Shown in pieces: positions 18,149 through 29,171 of a stretch of 64,000 bases of DNA. The position numbers and the translations under genes were made by a program. The stretch covers positions 1 through 64,000 of the forward strand of contig NZ_JARFML010000004.1 in the NCBI RefSeq assembly GCF_029167105.1, written 5' to 3'. The notes under the pieces are model-generated. The model searched no databases. It had not been told where the DNA came from and saw only the letters and a program-made list of their open reading frames with translations. Source of the DNA: Bradyrhizobium yuanmingense (GTDB lineage: Bacteria > Pseudomonadota > Alphaproteobacteria > Rhizobiales > Xanthobacteraceae). Position 1 is the stretch's first letter; each line of letters begins with the position of its first letter.

Positions 18149-19522
18149 ATGACCTCCCAGCATGACAAAACCTCGGTCGCGGCCATCTCGATTTTCGCCA
18201 GCGGCGGCATGGCGGCGGCCAAGTTCGCGGTCGGGATCGCGATCGGCTCGCTGGCGCTGATCTCGGAAGCCCTGCATTCCTTGATCGACCTGGTTGCGAC
18301 CATCATCACCTGGGCGGTGGTGCGGGTGTCCGACAAGCCTGCGGACGAGGAGCACCATTACGGCCACGGCAAGCTGGAAAGCATCTCCGCGCTCGGCGTC
18401 ACCGCCCTGCTCTACGTGCTGGCCGGCGGCATCCTGGTCGAGGCCTACAGCCGGCTGCGCGAGGGAACCCCGCCGCCGACCATCTCGGCCGTGCCGTTCG
18501 TGGTGCTGGTGATCGATATCGCCGTCAATCTCTGGCGCGCCCGCGCCCTGCACCGTGCCGCGCGGGAGACCAGAAGCCAGGCCTTGGCGGCCGACGCGCT
18601 GCATTTCGCCTCGGACGTGATGGGCTCCTGCGCCGTGATCGTGGGCCTGATCCTGGCCGGGCTCGGCTTCTGGTGGGGCGACACCGCGGCGGCCGCAGCG
18701 GTTGCCGTGATGATCGCAGCGCTCGGCCTGCGCATGGCCGGCTCGACCGTGCAGACGCTGGTCGATCGCGCTCCCGAAGGCGCGCAGGAGAAGGCCAAAG
18801 CGGCGATCCGCAGCGTGCCCGGCGTGATCGACGTCGAACGCTTGCGCGTGCGCATGGTCGGAGCGACCACGTTCATCGACACCATCGCGAAGGTGCCGCG
18901 GACCTACCCGATCGACCGGGTCGAGGACATCAAGCGCAACGCGCAGGCCGTCGTCACCAAGGCTTTCGGCGATGCCGACCTCACCTTCGCCGCAGTGCCC
19001 GTCGCGCGCGACAACGAGACCGTGCGCGACCGCATCATGGTGATCGCGCGCAATTCCGCCCTCGCCGTCCACCATGTCACGGTGCACGATCTCGGCGTCA
19101 AGCTGATCGTCAGCATCGACCTCGAGGTCGATGCCAACATGCAGCTCGAGGCCGCGCACGACATCGCCAACACGCTGGAGCGCAACATCCAGGAGGAGTT
19201 CGGCGAGGACGTCGAGGTCGACGTTCACATCGAGCCGCTGGAACCGGAACTTCCGTTCGGGGTCGATGCCACGCCGGACCGGGTGCGGACCATCGCCGCC
19301 GCGCTGACGGAATATGCCGCCGGCAGCGAGATCCACGACATCCACAATGTGCGGGTCCGCAACACCGACGCCGGCGAGATCGTCAACTTCCACTGCCGCG
19401 CAACACCGTCGATGAGCGTGATCAAGGTGCACGAGCATGTCGACGCGATCGAGCGTGCGTTGCGGCGCGCGTTCCCGAGCGTGAAGCGCGTCATCAGCCA
19501 CGCCGAGCCGCCGCGGGCGTGA
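18149..19522 (+). CDS. cation diffusion facilitator family transporter
   Basis: A 457-residue inner-membrane metal-ion exporter of the CDF family. About six membrane segments fill residues 10-210. Metal-site residues are in SEALHSLIDLVATI (segment II) and DALHFASDVMGS (segment V), and the histidine-containing loop DEEHHYGHGKLES follows segment II. Unusually long for a CDF: after the normal cytosolic domain (about 215-290) two further ferredoxin-like repeats are readable (VHHVTVHDLGVKL and IHDIHNVRVRNTD), both with HHVxVHD-like histidines. Zinc, iron or manganese/proton antiport is likely; the ion is not fixed by sequence. Confidence 0.87.
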   Translation: MTSQHDKTSVAAISIFASGGMAAAKFAVGIAIGSLALISEALHSLIDLVATIITWAVVRVSDKPADEEHHYGHGKLESISALGVTALLYVLAGGILVEAYSRLREGTPPPTISAVPFVVLVIDIAVNLWRARALHRAARETRSQALAADALHFASDVMGSCAVIVGLILAGLGFWWGDTAAAAAVAVMIAALGLRMAGSTVQTLVDRAPEGAQEKAKAAIRSVPGVIDVERLRVRMVGATTFIDTIAKVPRTYPIDRVEDIKRNAQAVVTKAFGDADLTFAAVPVARDNETVRDRIMVIARNSALAVHHVTVHDLGVKLIVSIDLEVDANMQLEAAHDIANTLERNIQEEFGEDVEVDVHIEPLEPELPFGVDATPDRVRTIAAALTEYAAGSEIHDIHNVRVRNTDAGEIVNFHCRATPSMSVIKVHEHVDAIERALRRAFPSVKRVISHAEPPRA

Positions 19523-19748
19523 TGAAGAATGCGCGACGAGTCACACGTTCTCGTTTCGGACTCGTTGCACCCGTGCATTTGCGGACGCGCGATGCACAAA
19601 CTGCGTGTTGGATAAGAATAATTTCGCGTTAACGATTCGTTGACTCTCGACAGCCCGAGAAAACTGGATTCAAATCGGTGTGATTCGGAAGTGACGTGGG
19701 GCTGCTTCCGGACTTCAGTTGCAAGCTGGTTTTCAGGGGGCCGAAGGC

Positions 19749-22079
<2,331 letters not shown>

Positions 22080-22082
22080 ATC

Positions 22083-22976
22083 CTACAATTGCAGTGTCGG
22101 CGCGACTTCGCGCGCGACGTTGACCAGCGCTGCGATCAGCGGCGTCATGGGATCACGCTGCGGGATCACCAAGCCGATGCTGTAATTGACCTCGGGGTCG
22201 ACGATCGGGATCGACCGCACGGTGTCGGACAGGCCGAGTGTCTCGGCAAGCTTGGCCGGCATCACGCTGGCCCAGCGCCCGGTCTTGACGTGCGTGAACA
22301 GCACCAGCAGCGAGTTCGACGTCAGCGTCGGCGTCGCCTCCGCGCCGACTGAGCGCAGCGCGCGGTCGATGATGCGGCGGTTCTGCATGTCGGGGGTCAA
22401 GAGGCACAGCGGCACTTGCCCGACCTCGGTCCAGGTCACCGTCTCGCGATCGCCGAACATCGCATCCGGCGCGGTGAGCAGGCGATAGCTCTCGTTGTAG
22501 AGCGGGATGGTGCGCACCTTGCCGATCGGCTCGTTCTCGATATAGGTCAGCCCCGCATCGACCTCTAGATTTTCGAGCAGCCCGAGTACCTCGGACGAGG
22601 TGGTGGACTGGATGCGGAAGCGCACCTCGGGATGCTTGGCACGGAACGGCGTCGTCAGCGCGGCGACCATGCCGAGCACGGTCGGGACCGCCGCGATGCG
22701 AATCTCGCCGGAGAGCTGATGCTTCAGCCCGTTAATCTCGTCGCGCATGGCGCGGGCATCGCCGACGATCCGCCGCGCCCAGTCCAGCGCCCGCTCGCCT
22801 TCAGGGGTAAATCCCTGAAAGCGCGAGCCGCGCTGGACCAGCATCACGCCGAGAATCTCCTCGAGCTGCTTGAGCCCGGTCGACATCGTCGGTTGCGTCA
22901 CGCCGCAGGCTTCCGCCGCGCGTCCGAAATGCCGCTCCTTCGCCAGCGCCAGCAAGAGTTCAAGCTTGTCGATCAA
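22083..22976 (-). CDS. LysR-family regulator next to the formate dehydrogenase operon
   Basis: A 297-residue LysR regulator. The N-terminal winged helix is ELLLALAKERHFGRAAEACGVTQPTMSTGLKQLE, and the substrate-binding domain follows from about residue 90. The only start fitting the family N-terminus is a TTG at 22976 behind GAGGGG. It is transcribed away from fdsG across a 225-base gap, the standard arrangement for a LysR activator of the divergent operon, so formate- or related-effector control of fds is inferred (FdsR-like). Its stop lies only 3 bases from the convergent kinase stop. Confidence 0.85.
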   Translation of the reverse strand: MIDKLELLLALAKERHFGRAAEACGVTQPTMSTGLKQLEEILGVMLVQRGSRFQGFTPEGERALDWARRIVGDARAMRDEINGLKHQLSGEIRIAAVPTVLGMVAALTTPFRAKHPEVRFRIQSTTSSEVLGLLENLEVDAGLTYIENEPIGKVRTIPLYNESYRLLTAPDAMFGDRETVTWTEVGQVPLCLLTPDMQNRRIIDRALRSVGAEATPTLTSNSLLVLFTHVKTGRWASVMPAKLAETLGLSDTVRSIPIVDPEVNYSIGLVIPQRDPMTPLIAALVNVAREVAPTLQL

Positions 22977-23079
22977 CCGGTCGTCCCCTCGATTTCCAAC
23001 GTGGCATGCAAGGTAGCACGCCGGGCCTGCACCAACACGTAAAAACCGGCAGCCGATCCAACTTTCATTACCAATCCGT

Positions 23080-23107
23080 ATCGATCATTTACGTTTGCAA
23101 ATCGATC
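23080..23107. promoter_or_regulatory. candidate LysR operator: two ATCGATC repeats 21 bp apart
   Basis: ATCGATC occurs at 23080-23086 and again at 23101-23107, two helical turns apart, within the divergent LysR/fdsG gap. The spacing suits a LysR tetramer binding one DNA face. The assignment is inferred from position and spacing only. Confidence 0.4.
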
Positions 23108-23201
23108 GGAATCCGCAATCGCAGCACGGAACAGCTTTATTGATCTGCGAATGATTCCAACTAGTTTGCGGCGAAGGAAACGCTCTGGTTGAGAACGAAA
23201 A

Positions 23202-23678
23202 ATGACAGCGGTTTTTGAGCCTTGGAACGAGACGCGCGGCGCCGAGATCATCGCCGAACACGCCAACCAGGAGGGTGCGACGCTGGTCATCCTGCATGCC
23301 CTGCAGGAGGCGTTCGGCTATGTGCCGGAGGCGGCGATTCCCATGGTGGCGAAAGCGCTCAATTTGTCGCGCGCCGAGGTCCATGGCGTCTTCACCTTCT
23401 ACCATGACTTCCGCCACAAGCCGGCCGGCCGTCACGTGCTGAAGCTGTGCCGCGCAGAAGCCTGCCAGGCTGCCGGGGGCGATGCGCTGGCTGCGCGGGC
23501 GGAAGCGAAGCTCGGCGTCTCGCTCGGCAACACCACGGCCGACGATCGCGTCACGCTGGAGCCGATCTACTGCCTCGGTCTGTGCGCGACCGCGCCATCC
23601 GCGATGCTCGACGGCCGCCTGATCGGCCGGCTCGACCAGAAGCGCCTCGATGCGCTGGTTGCGGAGGCGCAGCGATGA
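23202..23678 (+). CDS. fdsG: NAD-dependent formate dehydrogenase gamma subunit
   Basis: A 158-residue thioredoxin-like [2Fe-2S] subunit homologous to NuoE. The cluster ligands are Cys83 and Cys88 (LCRAEAC) and Cys124 and Cys128 (YCLGLC). It passes electrons near the FMN site in the soluble FdsGBA complex. It is the first gene of the operon and ends in a 4-base ATGA overlap with fdsB. Length is normal for FdsG. Confidence 0.93.
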   Translation: MTAVFEPWNETRGAEIIAEHANQEGATLVILHALQEAFGYVPEAAIPMVAKALNLSRAEVHGVFTFYHDFRHKPAGRHVLKLCRAEACQAAGGDALAARAEAKLGVSLGNTTADDRVTLEPIYCLGLCATAPSAMLDGRLIGRLDQKRLDALVAEAQR

Positions 23679-25231
23679 GCATGCGTTTCTACGTCTCACG
23701 TGACGCCGGCGCGATTGCCGTCGGCGCCGATGAGGTCGCTCTCGCGCTGGAGCAGGCCGCCGCCAGGCGCGGCGTTGCCATCGAGATCGTCAGGACCGGC
23801 TCGCGCGGAATGTACTGGCTGGAGCCGCTGGTCGAGGTCGCAACGCCGCAGGGACGCATTGCCTTCGGCCCCGTGACCGCGGCCGACGTGCCCTCGCTGC
23901 TCGATGCGCTCGCCAGCAACACGCCGCATCTCCTGCGGTTAGGCGTCACCGACGAGATCCCCTGGCTGAAGCGCCAGACCCGCCTCACCTTCGCCCGTTG
24001 CGGCGTGATCGATCCGCGCTCGCTCGACGACTATTGCGCCCATGGCGGCTACAAGGGCCTCGCGCAGGCTCTGTCGCTTGGCCCGGATGCGGTCCTCACC
24101 GAAGTCACCGCATCCGGCCTGCGCGGCCGCGGCGGCGCCGGCTTCCCGACCGGCATCAAGTGGAAGACCGTCGCGCAGGCGAAGGCCGACCGCAAGTTCA
24201 TCGTCTGCAACGCCGACGAGGGCGACAGCGGCACCTTTGCCGATCGCATGATCATGGAAGGCGATCCGTTCCTGGTGATCGAGGGCATGACCATCGCCGG
24301 CCTCACCGTCGGCGCGTCCAAGGGCTACGTCTACATCCGCAGCGAATATCCGCATGCGGTCGAGGCGATGAATGCCGCGATCGCAGCGGCCAGGCGCGGC
24401 GGCTATCTCGGCGACAAGATCGGCGGCTCGACCACCAGCTTCGATGTCGAGGTACGCGTGGGCGCCGGCGCATACGTCTGCGGCGAAGAGACGTCGCTGC
24501 TGGAAAGCCTCGAAGGCCGCCGCGGCATCGTGCGTGCAAAACCGCCGCTGCCCGCACATCACGGCCTGTTCGGCAAGCCGACCGTGATCAACAACGTGCT
24601 GTCGTTTGCCGCGATCCCCTTCATCCTCAGCAAAGGTGCAAAAGCCTATGCGGATTTCGGCATGGGCCGCTCGCGCGGCACGATGCCGATCCAGCTCTCC
24701 GGCAACATCCGCCACGGCGGGCTGTTCGAGACCGCATTCGGTGTGACGCTCGGCGAGCTCGTCGACGACATCGGCGGCGGCACCTTTACCGGCCGCCCGG
24801 TCCGCGCGGTGCAGGTCGGCGGGCCCCTGGGGGCGTATTTCCCGCGCGCCCTGTTCGATACGCCGTTCGACTACGAGGCCTTTGCCGCACGCGACGGCCT
24901 GATCGGCCACGGCGGCATCGTCGTGTTCGACGACAGCGTCGACATGCGCAGGCAGGCGCGATTCGCCATGGAGTTCTGCGCCGTCGAATCCTGCGGCAAG
25001 TGCACACCCTGCCGGATCGGCTCGACCCGCGGCGTCGAGACCATCGAGAAGGTCATGAGAGGCGAGCACGTCCATGAAAACATCGCGCTGGTCGAGGACC
25101 TCTGCAACACCATGAAGTTCGGCTCGCTCTGCGCACTCGGCGGCTTCACGCCTTACCCGGTGCTGAGTGCATTGAAGCACTTCCGGGAGGATTTTGTCCC
25201 GGCGCCGACCACGTTGCAGGCCGCGGAATAG
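23675..25231 (+). CDS. fdsB: NAD-dependent formate dehydrogenase beta subunit
   Basis: A 518-residue NuoF-like flavoprotein that transfers electrons to NAD. The NADH site is GLRGRGGAGFPTG, the FMN site is NADEGDSGTFADR, and the [4Fe-4S] ligands are in SCGKCTPCRIGS with a later cysteine in LCNTMKFGSLCALGG. An extra N-terminal thioredoxin-like region of about 120 residues is typical of FdsB. The start MSMRFYVSRD overlaps the fdsG stop by 4 bases. It forms the diaphorase half of the enzyme with FdsG. Confidence 0.94.
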   Translation: MSMRFYVSRDAGAIAVGADEVALALEQAAARRGVAIEIVRTGSRGMYWLEPLVEVATPQGRIAFGPVTAADVPSLLDALASNTPHLLRLGVTDEIPWLKRQTRLTFARCGVIDPRSLDDYCAHGGYKGLAQALSLGPDAVLTEVTASGLRGRGGAGFPTGIKWKTVAQAKADRKFIVCNADEGDSGTFADRMIMEGDPFLVIEGMTIAGLTVGASKGYVYIRSEYPHAVEAMNAAIAAARRGGYLGDKIGGSTTSFDVEVRVGAGAYVCGEETSLLESLEGRRGIVRAKPPLPAHHGLFGKPTVINNVLSFAAIPFILSKGAKAYADFGMGRSRGTMPIQLSGNIRHGGLFETAFGVTLGELVDDIGGGTFTGRPVRAVQVGGPLGAYFPRALFDTPFDYEAFAARDGLIGHGGIVVFDDSVDMRRQARFAMEFCAVESCGKCTPCRIGSTRGVETIEKVMRGEHVHENIALVEDLCNTMKFGSLCALGGFTPYPVLSALKHFREDFVPAPTTLQAAE

Positions 25232-25241
25232 GAGAACGACA

Positions 25242-28115
25242 ATGTCTCTGATCGAAGAAATCGACTACGGCACGCCGGCTTCCAAATCCACGACGATGGT
25301 GACGCTGACCATCGACGGCAGAGAGGTCACGGTGCCCGAGGGCACCTCGATCATGCGCGCCGCGATGGACGCCGGCCACCAGATCCCGAAGCTGTGCGCA
25401 ACCGACATGGTCGACGCGTTCGGCTCGTGCCGCCTCTGCCTCGTCGAGATCGAGGGCCGCGCCGGCACGCCCGCCTCCTGCACCACGCCCGTCCTGAACG
25501 GCCTCGTCATTCACACCCAGACCGAGCGGCTGAAGAAGCTGCGCAAGGGCGTGATGGAGCTCTACATCTCCGATCATCCGCTCGACTGCCTCACCTGCGG
25601 CGCCAACGGCGATTGCGAGTTGCAGGACATGGCCGGCGCCGTCGGCCTGCGCGACGTGCGCTATGGCTATGAGGGCGAGAACCACGTCTCCGCCAAGACG
25701 AACGGCTGCACCAACGACAATTGGATGCCGAAGGACGAGTCCAACCCGTACTTCACCTACGATCCTTCCAAGTGCATCGTCTGCTCGCGCTGCGTCCGTG
25801 CCTGCGAGGAGGTGCAGGGCACCTTCGCGCTGACCATCTCCGGCCGCGGCTTCGACAGCCGCGTCTCGCCGGGCATGAGCGAGAGTTTTCTGGGCTCGGA
25901 ATGCGTCTCCTGCGGCGCCTGCGTGCAGGCCTGCCCGACCGCGACGCTGACCGAAAAGTCCGTGATCGAGATCGGCCAGCCCGAGCACTCCGTCGTCACC
26001 ACCTGCGCCTATTGCGGCGTCGGCTGCGCTTTCAAGGCGGAGATGCGCGGCGAGGAAGTGGTGCGCATGGTACCCTACAAGGACGGCAAGGCCAATCGTG
26101 GCCATTCCTGCGTCAAGGGCCGCTTCGCCTGGGGCTACACCAACCACAAGGAACGCATTCTCGAGCCGATGATCCGCGAACGCATCGAGGATCCCTGGAA
26201 GGAAGTCTCCTGGGACGAGGCGTTCTCGTTCGCCGCCGCCAGGATGCGCAGCATCCAGGAAAAATACGGCCGCGATGCCATCGGCGGCATCACATCTTCC
26301 CGGTGCACCAACGAGGAAACCTATCTGGTGCAGAAGCTGATCCGCGCCGGCTTCGGCAACAACAATGTCGACACCTGCGCCCGCGTCTGCCACTCCCCGA
26401 CCGGCTATGGCCTCGCCACCACCTTCGGCACCTCCGCCGGCACCCAGGATTTCGACTCGGTCGAGCACACCGATGTCGTGCTCATCATCGGCGCCAACCC
26501 GGCCTCCGCCCACCCGGTGTTCGCGTCCCGCCTGAAGAAGCGGCTGCGCCAGGGCGCAAAACTGATCGTGATCGATCCGCGCCGCACCGAGATGGTGGAA
26601 TCGCCACACGTGAAGGCGCTGCACCTACCCCTGATGCCCGGCACCAATGTGGCAGTGATGACCGCGCTGGCGCATGTCATCGTCACCGAGGGCCTCGTCA
26701 ACGAAGCCTTCGTGCGCGAGCGCTGTGACTGGAGCGAGTTCGAGGAATGGGCCACCTTCGTTGCCCGGCCGAACAACAGCCCGGAAGCCACCGCCATCCT
26801 CACTGGCGTCAATCCGAAGGATCTGCGCGAAGCGGCCCGGACCTACGCCACCGGCGGCAACAGCGCGATCTATTACGGCCTCGGAGTTACCGAGCATAGC
26901 CAGGGCTCGACCACCGTGATCGCGATCGCCAATCTCGCGATGGCAACGGGCAACATCGGCCGTCCCGGCGTCGGCGTGAACCCGCTGCGCGGCCAGAACA
27001 ACGTGCAGGGCTCCTGCGACATGGGCTCGTTCCCGCACGAGCTGCCCGGCTACCGCCACATCTCGGGCGATGCCGTGCGCGACCAGTTCGAGGCGCTGTG
27101 GAACGTCAAGCTCAACCCCGAGCCGGGCCTGCGCATTCCCAACATGTTCGATGCCGCGGTCGAAGGCACGTTCATGGGTATCTATGTGCAGGGCGAGGAC
27201 ATCCTGCAGTCCGACCCCAATACCAGCCACGTGGTCGCGGCACTGTCGGCGATGGAATGCGTGATCGTCCACGACCTGTTCCTGAACGAGACCGCGAACT
27301 ATGCCCACGTCTTCCTGCCCGGCTCGAGCTTCCTGGAGAAGGACGGCACCTTCACCAATGCCGAGCGCCGTATCCAGCGCGTGCGCAAGGTGATGACGCC
27401 GAAGAACGGCCTGGCCGACTGGGAGGTCACCATCGGCCTTGCCAAGGCGATGGGCTTCGAGATGAACTACAGCCATCCTTCCGAGATCATGGACGAGATC
27501 GCGGCGCTGACGCCGACCTTCGCCGGCGTCTCCTACGCCAAGCTAGATGAGCTCGGCTCGGTGCAGTGGCCCTGCAACGACGGGGCGCCCGAGGGCACGC
27601 CGGTGATGCATATCGACGGCTTCGTCCGCGGCAAGGGCAAGTTCGTCGTCACCGAATATGTCGCGACCGACGAACGCACCGGCCCGCGCTATCCCCTGTT
27701 GCTCACCACGGGCCGCATCCTCAGCCAGTACAATGTCGGCGCGCAGACGCGGCGCACCGACAACGTCGTCTGGCATGCCGAGGACCGCCTCGAGATCCAT
27801 CCGCATGATGCCGAGCAGCGCGGCGTTCGCGACGGCGACTGGGTGCGGCTGAAGAGCCGCGCCGGCGAGACCACGCTGCGCGCGGAGATCACCGACCGCG
27901 TCGCGCCGGGCGTCGTCTACACCACCTTCCACCATCCGGACACGCAGGCCAACGTCATCACGACCGATTATTCGGACTGGGCGACGAACTGCCCCGAATA
28001 CAAGGTCACGGCAGTGCAGGTCTCGCCCTCGAACGGCCCGTCCGACTGGCAGAAGGCCTATGATGCGCAGGCGCGCCAATCCCGCCGCATCGTACCGGCC
28101 GAAGCCGCGGAGTAA
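25242..28115 (+). CDS. fdsA: NAD-dependent formate dehydrogenase alpha (molybdenum) subunit
   Basis: A 957-residue molybdoenzyme that oxidises formate to CO2. The N-terminal [2Fe-2S] domain has CRLC and related cysteines, followed by a His/Cys cluster (DHPLDCLTCGANGDCELQ), two ferredoxin-type [4Fe-4S] motifs (CIVCSRCVRAC and CVSCGACVQAC) and the Fe-S motif CAYCGVGC of the catalytic part. The molybdenum ligand is Cys383 in RVCHSPT with His384 next to it; it is a cysteine, not selenocysteine. The bis-MGD domains end with a molydopterin-binding domain (GRILSQYNVGAQTRRT). An AGGAGA site lies 6 bases before the start. Confidence 0.95.
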   Translation: MSLIEEIDYGTPASKSTTMVTLTIDGREVTVPEGTSIMRAAMDAGHQIPKLCATDMVDAFGSCRLCLVEIEGRAGTPASCTTPVLNGLVIHTQTERLKKLRKGVMELYISDHPLDCLTCGANGDCELQDMAGAVGLRDVRYGYEGENHVSAKTNGCTNDNWMPKDESNPYFTYDPSKCIVCSRCVRACEEVQGTFALTISGRGFDSRVSPGMSESFLGSECVSCGACVQACPTATLTEKSVIEIGQPEHSVVTTCAYCGVGCAFKAEMRGEEVVRMVPYKDGKANRGHSCVKGRFAWGYTNHKERILEPMIRERIEDPWKEVSWDEAFSFAAARMRSIQEKYGRDAIGGITSSRCTNEETYLVQKLIRAGFGNNNVDTCARVCHSPTGYGLATTFGTSAGTQDFDSVEHTDVVLIIGANPASAHPVFASRLKKRLRQGAKLIVIDPRRTEMVESPHVKALHLPLMPGTNVAVMTALAHVIVTEGLVNEAFVRERCDWSEFEEWATFVARPNNSPEATAILTGVNPKDLREAARTYATGGNSAIYYGLGVTEHSQGSTTVIAIANLAMATGNIGRPGVGVNPLRGQNNVQGSCDMGSFPHELPGYRHISGDAVRDQFEALWNVKLNPEPGLRIPNMFDAAVEGTFMGIYVQGEDILQSDPNTSHVVAALSAMECVIVHDLFLNETANYAHVFLPGSSFLEKDGTFTNAERRIQRVRKVMTPKNGLADWEVTIGLAKAMGFEMNYSHPSEIMDEIAALTPTFAGVSYAKLDELGSVQWPCNDGAPEGTPVMHIDGFVRGKGKFVVTEYVATDERTGPRYPLLLTTGRILSQYNVGAQTRRTDNVVWHAEDRLEIHPHDAEQRGVRDGDWVRLKSRAGETTLRAEITDRVAPGVVYTTFHHPDTQANVITTDYSDWATNCPEYKVTAVQVSPSNGPSDWQKAYDAQARQSRRIVPAEAAE

Positions 28116-28120
28116 CCGTC

Positions 28121-28948
28121 ATGCACGTCGCAGTCCAGGCCATCGATCGCGACATCTGGCGCAACAATGCGGCGTCCGGAGGAACGCGATTCGTCCCCGA
28201 GGAGACGCCGCTGGCGCTGACCTATAATGGCGGCACCTATGCCGTCATGATGGGGACGCCGCAGAACCTTGCGGATTTTGCGGTCGGTTTCAGCGTGAGC
28301 GAAGGCATCGTCAAGTCGGTGGACGACATCAAGTCGCTCGAAATGGTCCGCCTCGACGACGGCATCGAGCTGCGCATGTGGCTCGCATCGGAAGATGCCG
28401 CGCGCATCAACCAGCGCCGTCGCCACATCGCAGGTCCCACCGGCTGCGGCATCTGCGGCATCGAGTCCATTGCCGAAGCCGTGCGGCCCGCCGCGATCGT
28501 CCGGGACGGGCAGACCTTCACACCCGAGCAGGTCATGGCGGCGATGCAGGCCATCGCGCCGCTGCAATCGATCAATCTGCAGACCCGCGCCGTTCACGCC
28601 GCCGCGTTCTGGTCCGCTGCCGGCTCCATCGTCGCGTTGCGCGAGGATGTCGGCCGCCATAACGCGCTCGACAAGCTCGCTGGCGCCCTGGCGCGGAGCC
28701 GCACGGAGCCAGGCGGCGGCATGGTGCTGCTGACGAGCCGCGTCTCGGTCGAGATGGTGCAGAAGACGGCCGCGATCGGCGCGCCGGTGATGGTCGCCGT
28801 ATCCGCGCCGACCGCGCTCGCGGTGCGCACGGCGGAGGCCGCCGGCATCACGCTTATCGCCATCGCCAGGCAGGACGGATTCGAGGTTTTTTCACATGGC
28901 GGCCGGGTCGTCGCGCGCCATGCCACGGAGGTTGCCGATGTCGCCTGA
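28121..28948 (+). CDS. fdhD: formate dehydrogenase accessory sulfurtransferase
   Basis: A 275-residue FdhD protein. It relays sulfur from a cysteine desulfurase to the bis-MGD cofactor, which formate dehydrogenases need for activity. The active-site motif is CGICG (Cys109 and Cys112), preceded by EETPLAL and followed by REDVGRHNALDKLAGA. The gene begins 5 bases after fdsA and its end overlaps fdsD by 11 bases, so it is firmly within the operon. Confidence 0.94.
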   Translation: MHVAVQAIDRDIWRNNAASGGTRFVPEETPLALTYNGGTYAVMMGTPQNLADFAVGFSVSEGIVKSVDDIKSLEMVRLDDGIELRMWLASEDAARINQRRRHIAGPTGCGICGIESIAEAVRPAAIVRDGQTFTPEQVMAAMQAIAPLQSINLQTRAVHAAAFWSAAGSIVALREDVGRHNALDKLAGALARSRTEPGGGMVLLTSRVSVEMVQKTAAIGAPVMVAVSAPTALAVRTAEAAGITLIAIARQDGFEVFSHGGRVVARHATEVADVA

Positions 28949-29171
28949 CCGCCTGATTTACATGGCCAACCAGATCGGCAAGTTCTTTGCGAGCCAGGGC
29001 CCCGACAAGGCCGTGCCCGGCATTGCCGAGCACATCAGGAAGTTCTGGGATCCTCGCATGAAGCGTGCGATCTTCGCCCATATCGATGGGGGCGGCGCGG
29101 GCCTCGAACCGAACGTGCGCGAGGCTCTCACCGCGTTGAAGCAGGCTATGACCCTTCCAGCAGCGCCCTGA
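28938..29171 (+). CDS. fdsD: formate dehydrogenase delta subunit
   Basis: A 77-residue FdsD protein: MSPDRLIYMANQIGKFF followed by IAEHIRKFWDPRMKRAIFAH matches the family well. FdsD is a small subunit or maturation partner of FdsGBA whose exact role is debated. It starts inside the end of fdhD (11-base overlap). Its 3' end overlaps the convergent glnE 3' end by 26 bases, so the two transcripts are complementary there. Confidence 0.9.
   Translation: MSPDRLIYMANQIGKFFASQGPDKAVPGIAEHIRKFWDPRMKRAIFAHIDGGGAGLEPNVREALTALKQAMTLPAAP

Noticed and set aside
25242..28115. selenocysteine at the formate dehydrogenase active site
   Set aside because: The frame is uninterrupted and the molybdenum ligand position is an ordinary cysteine codon (Cys383).
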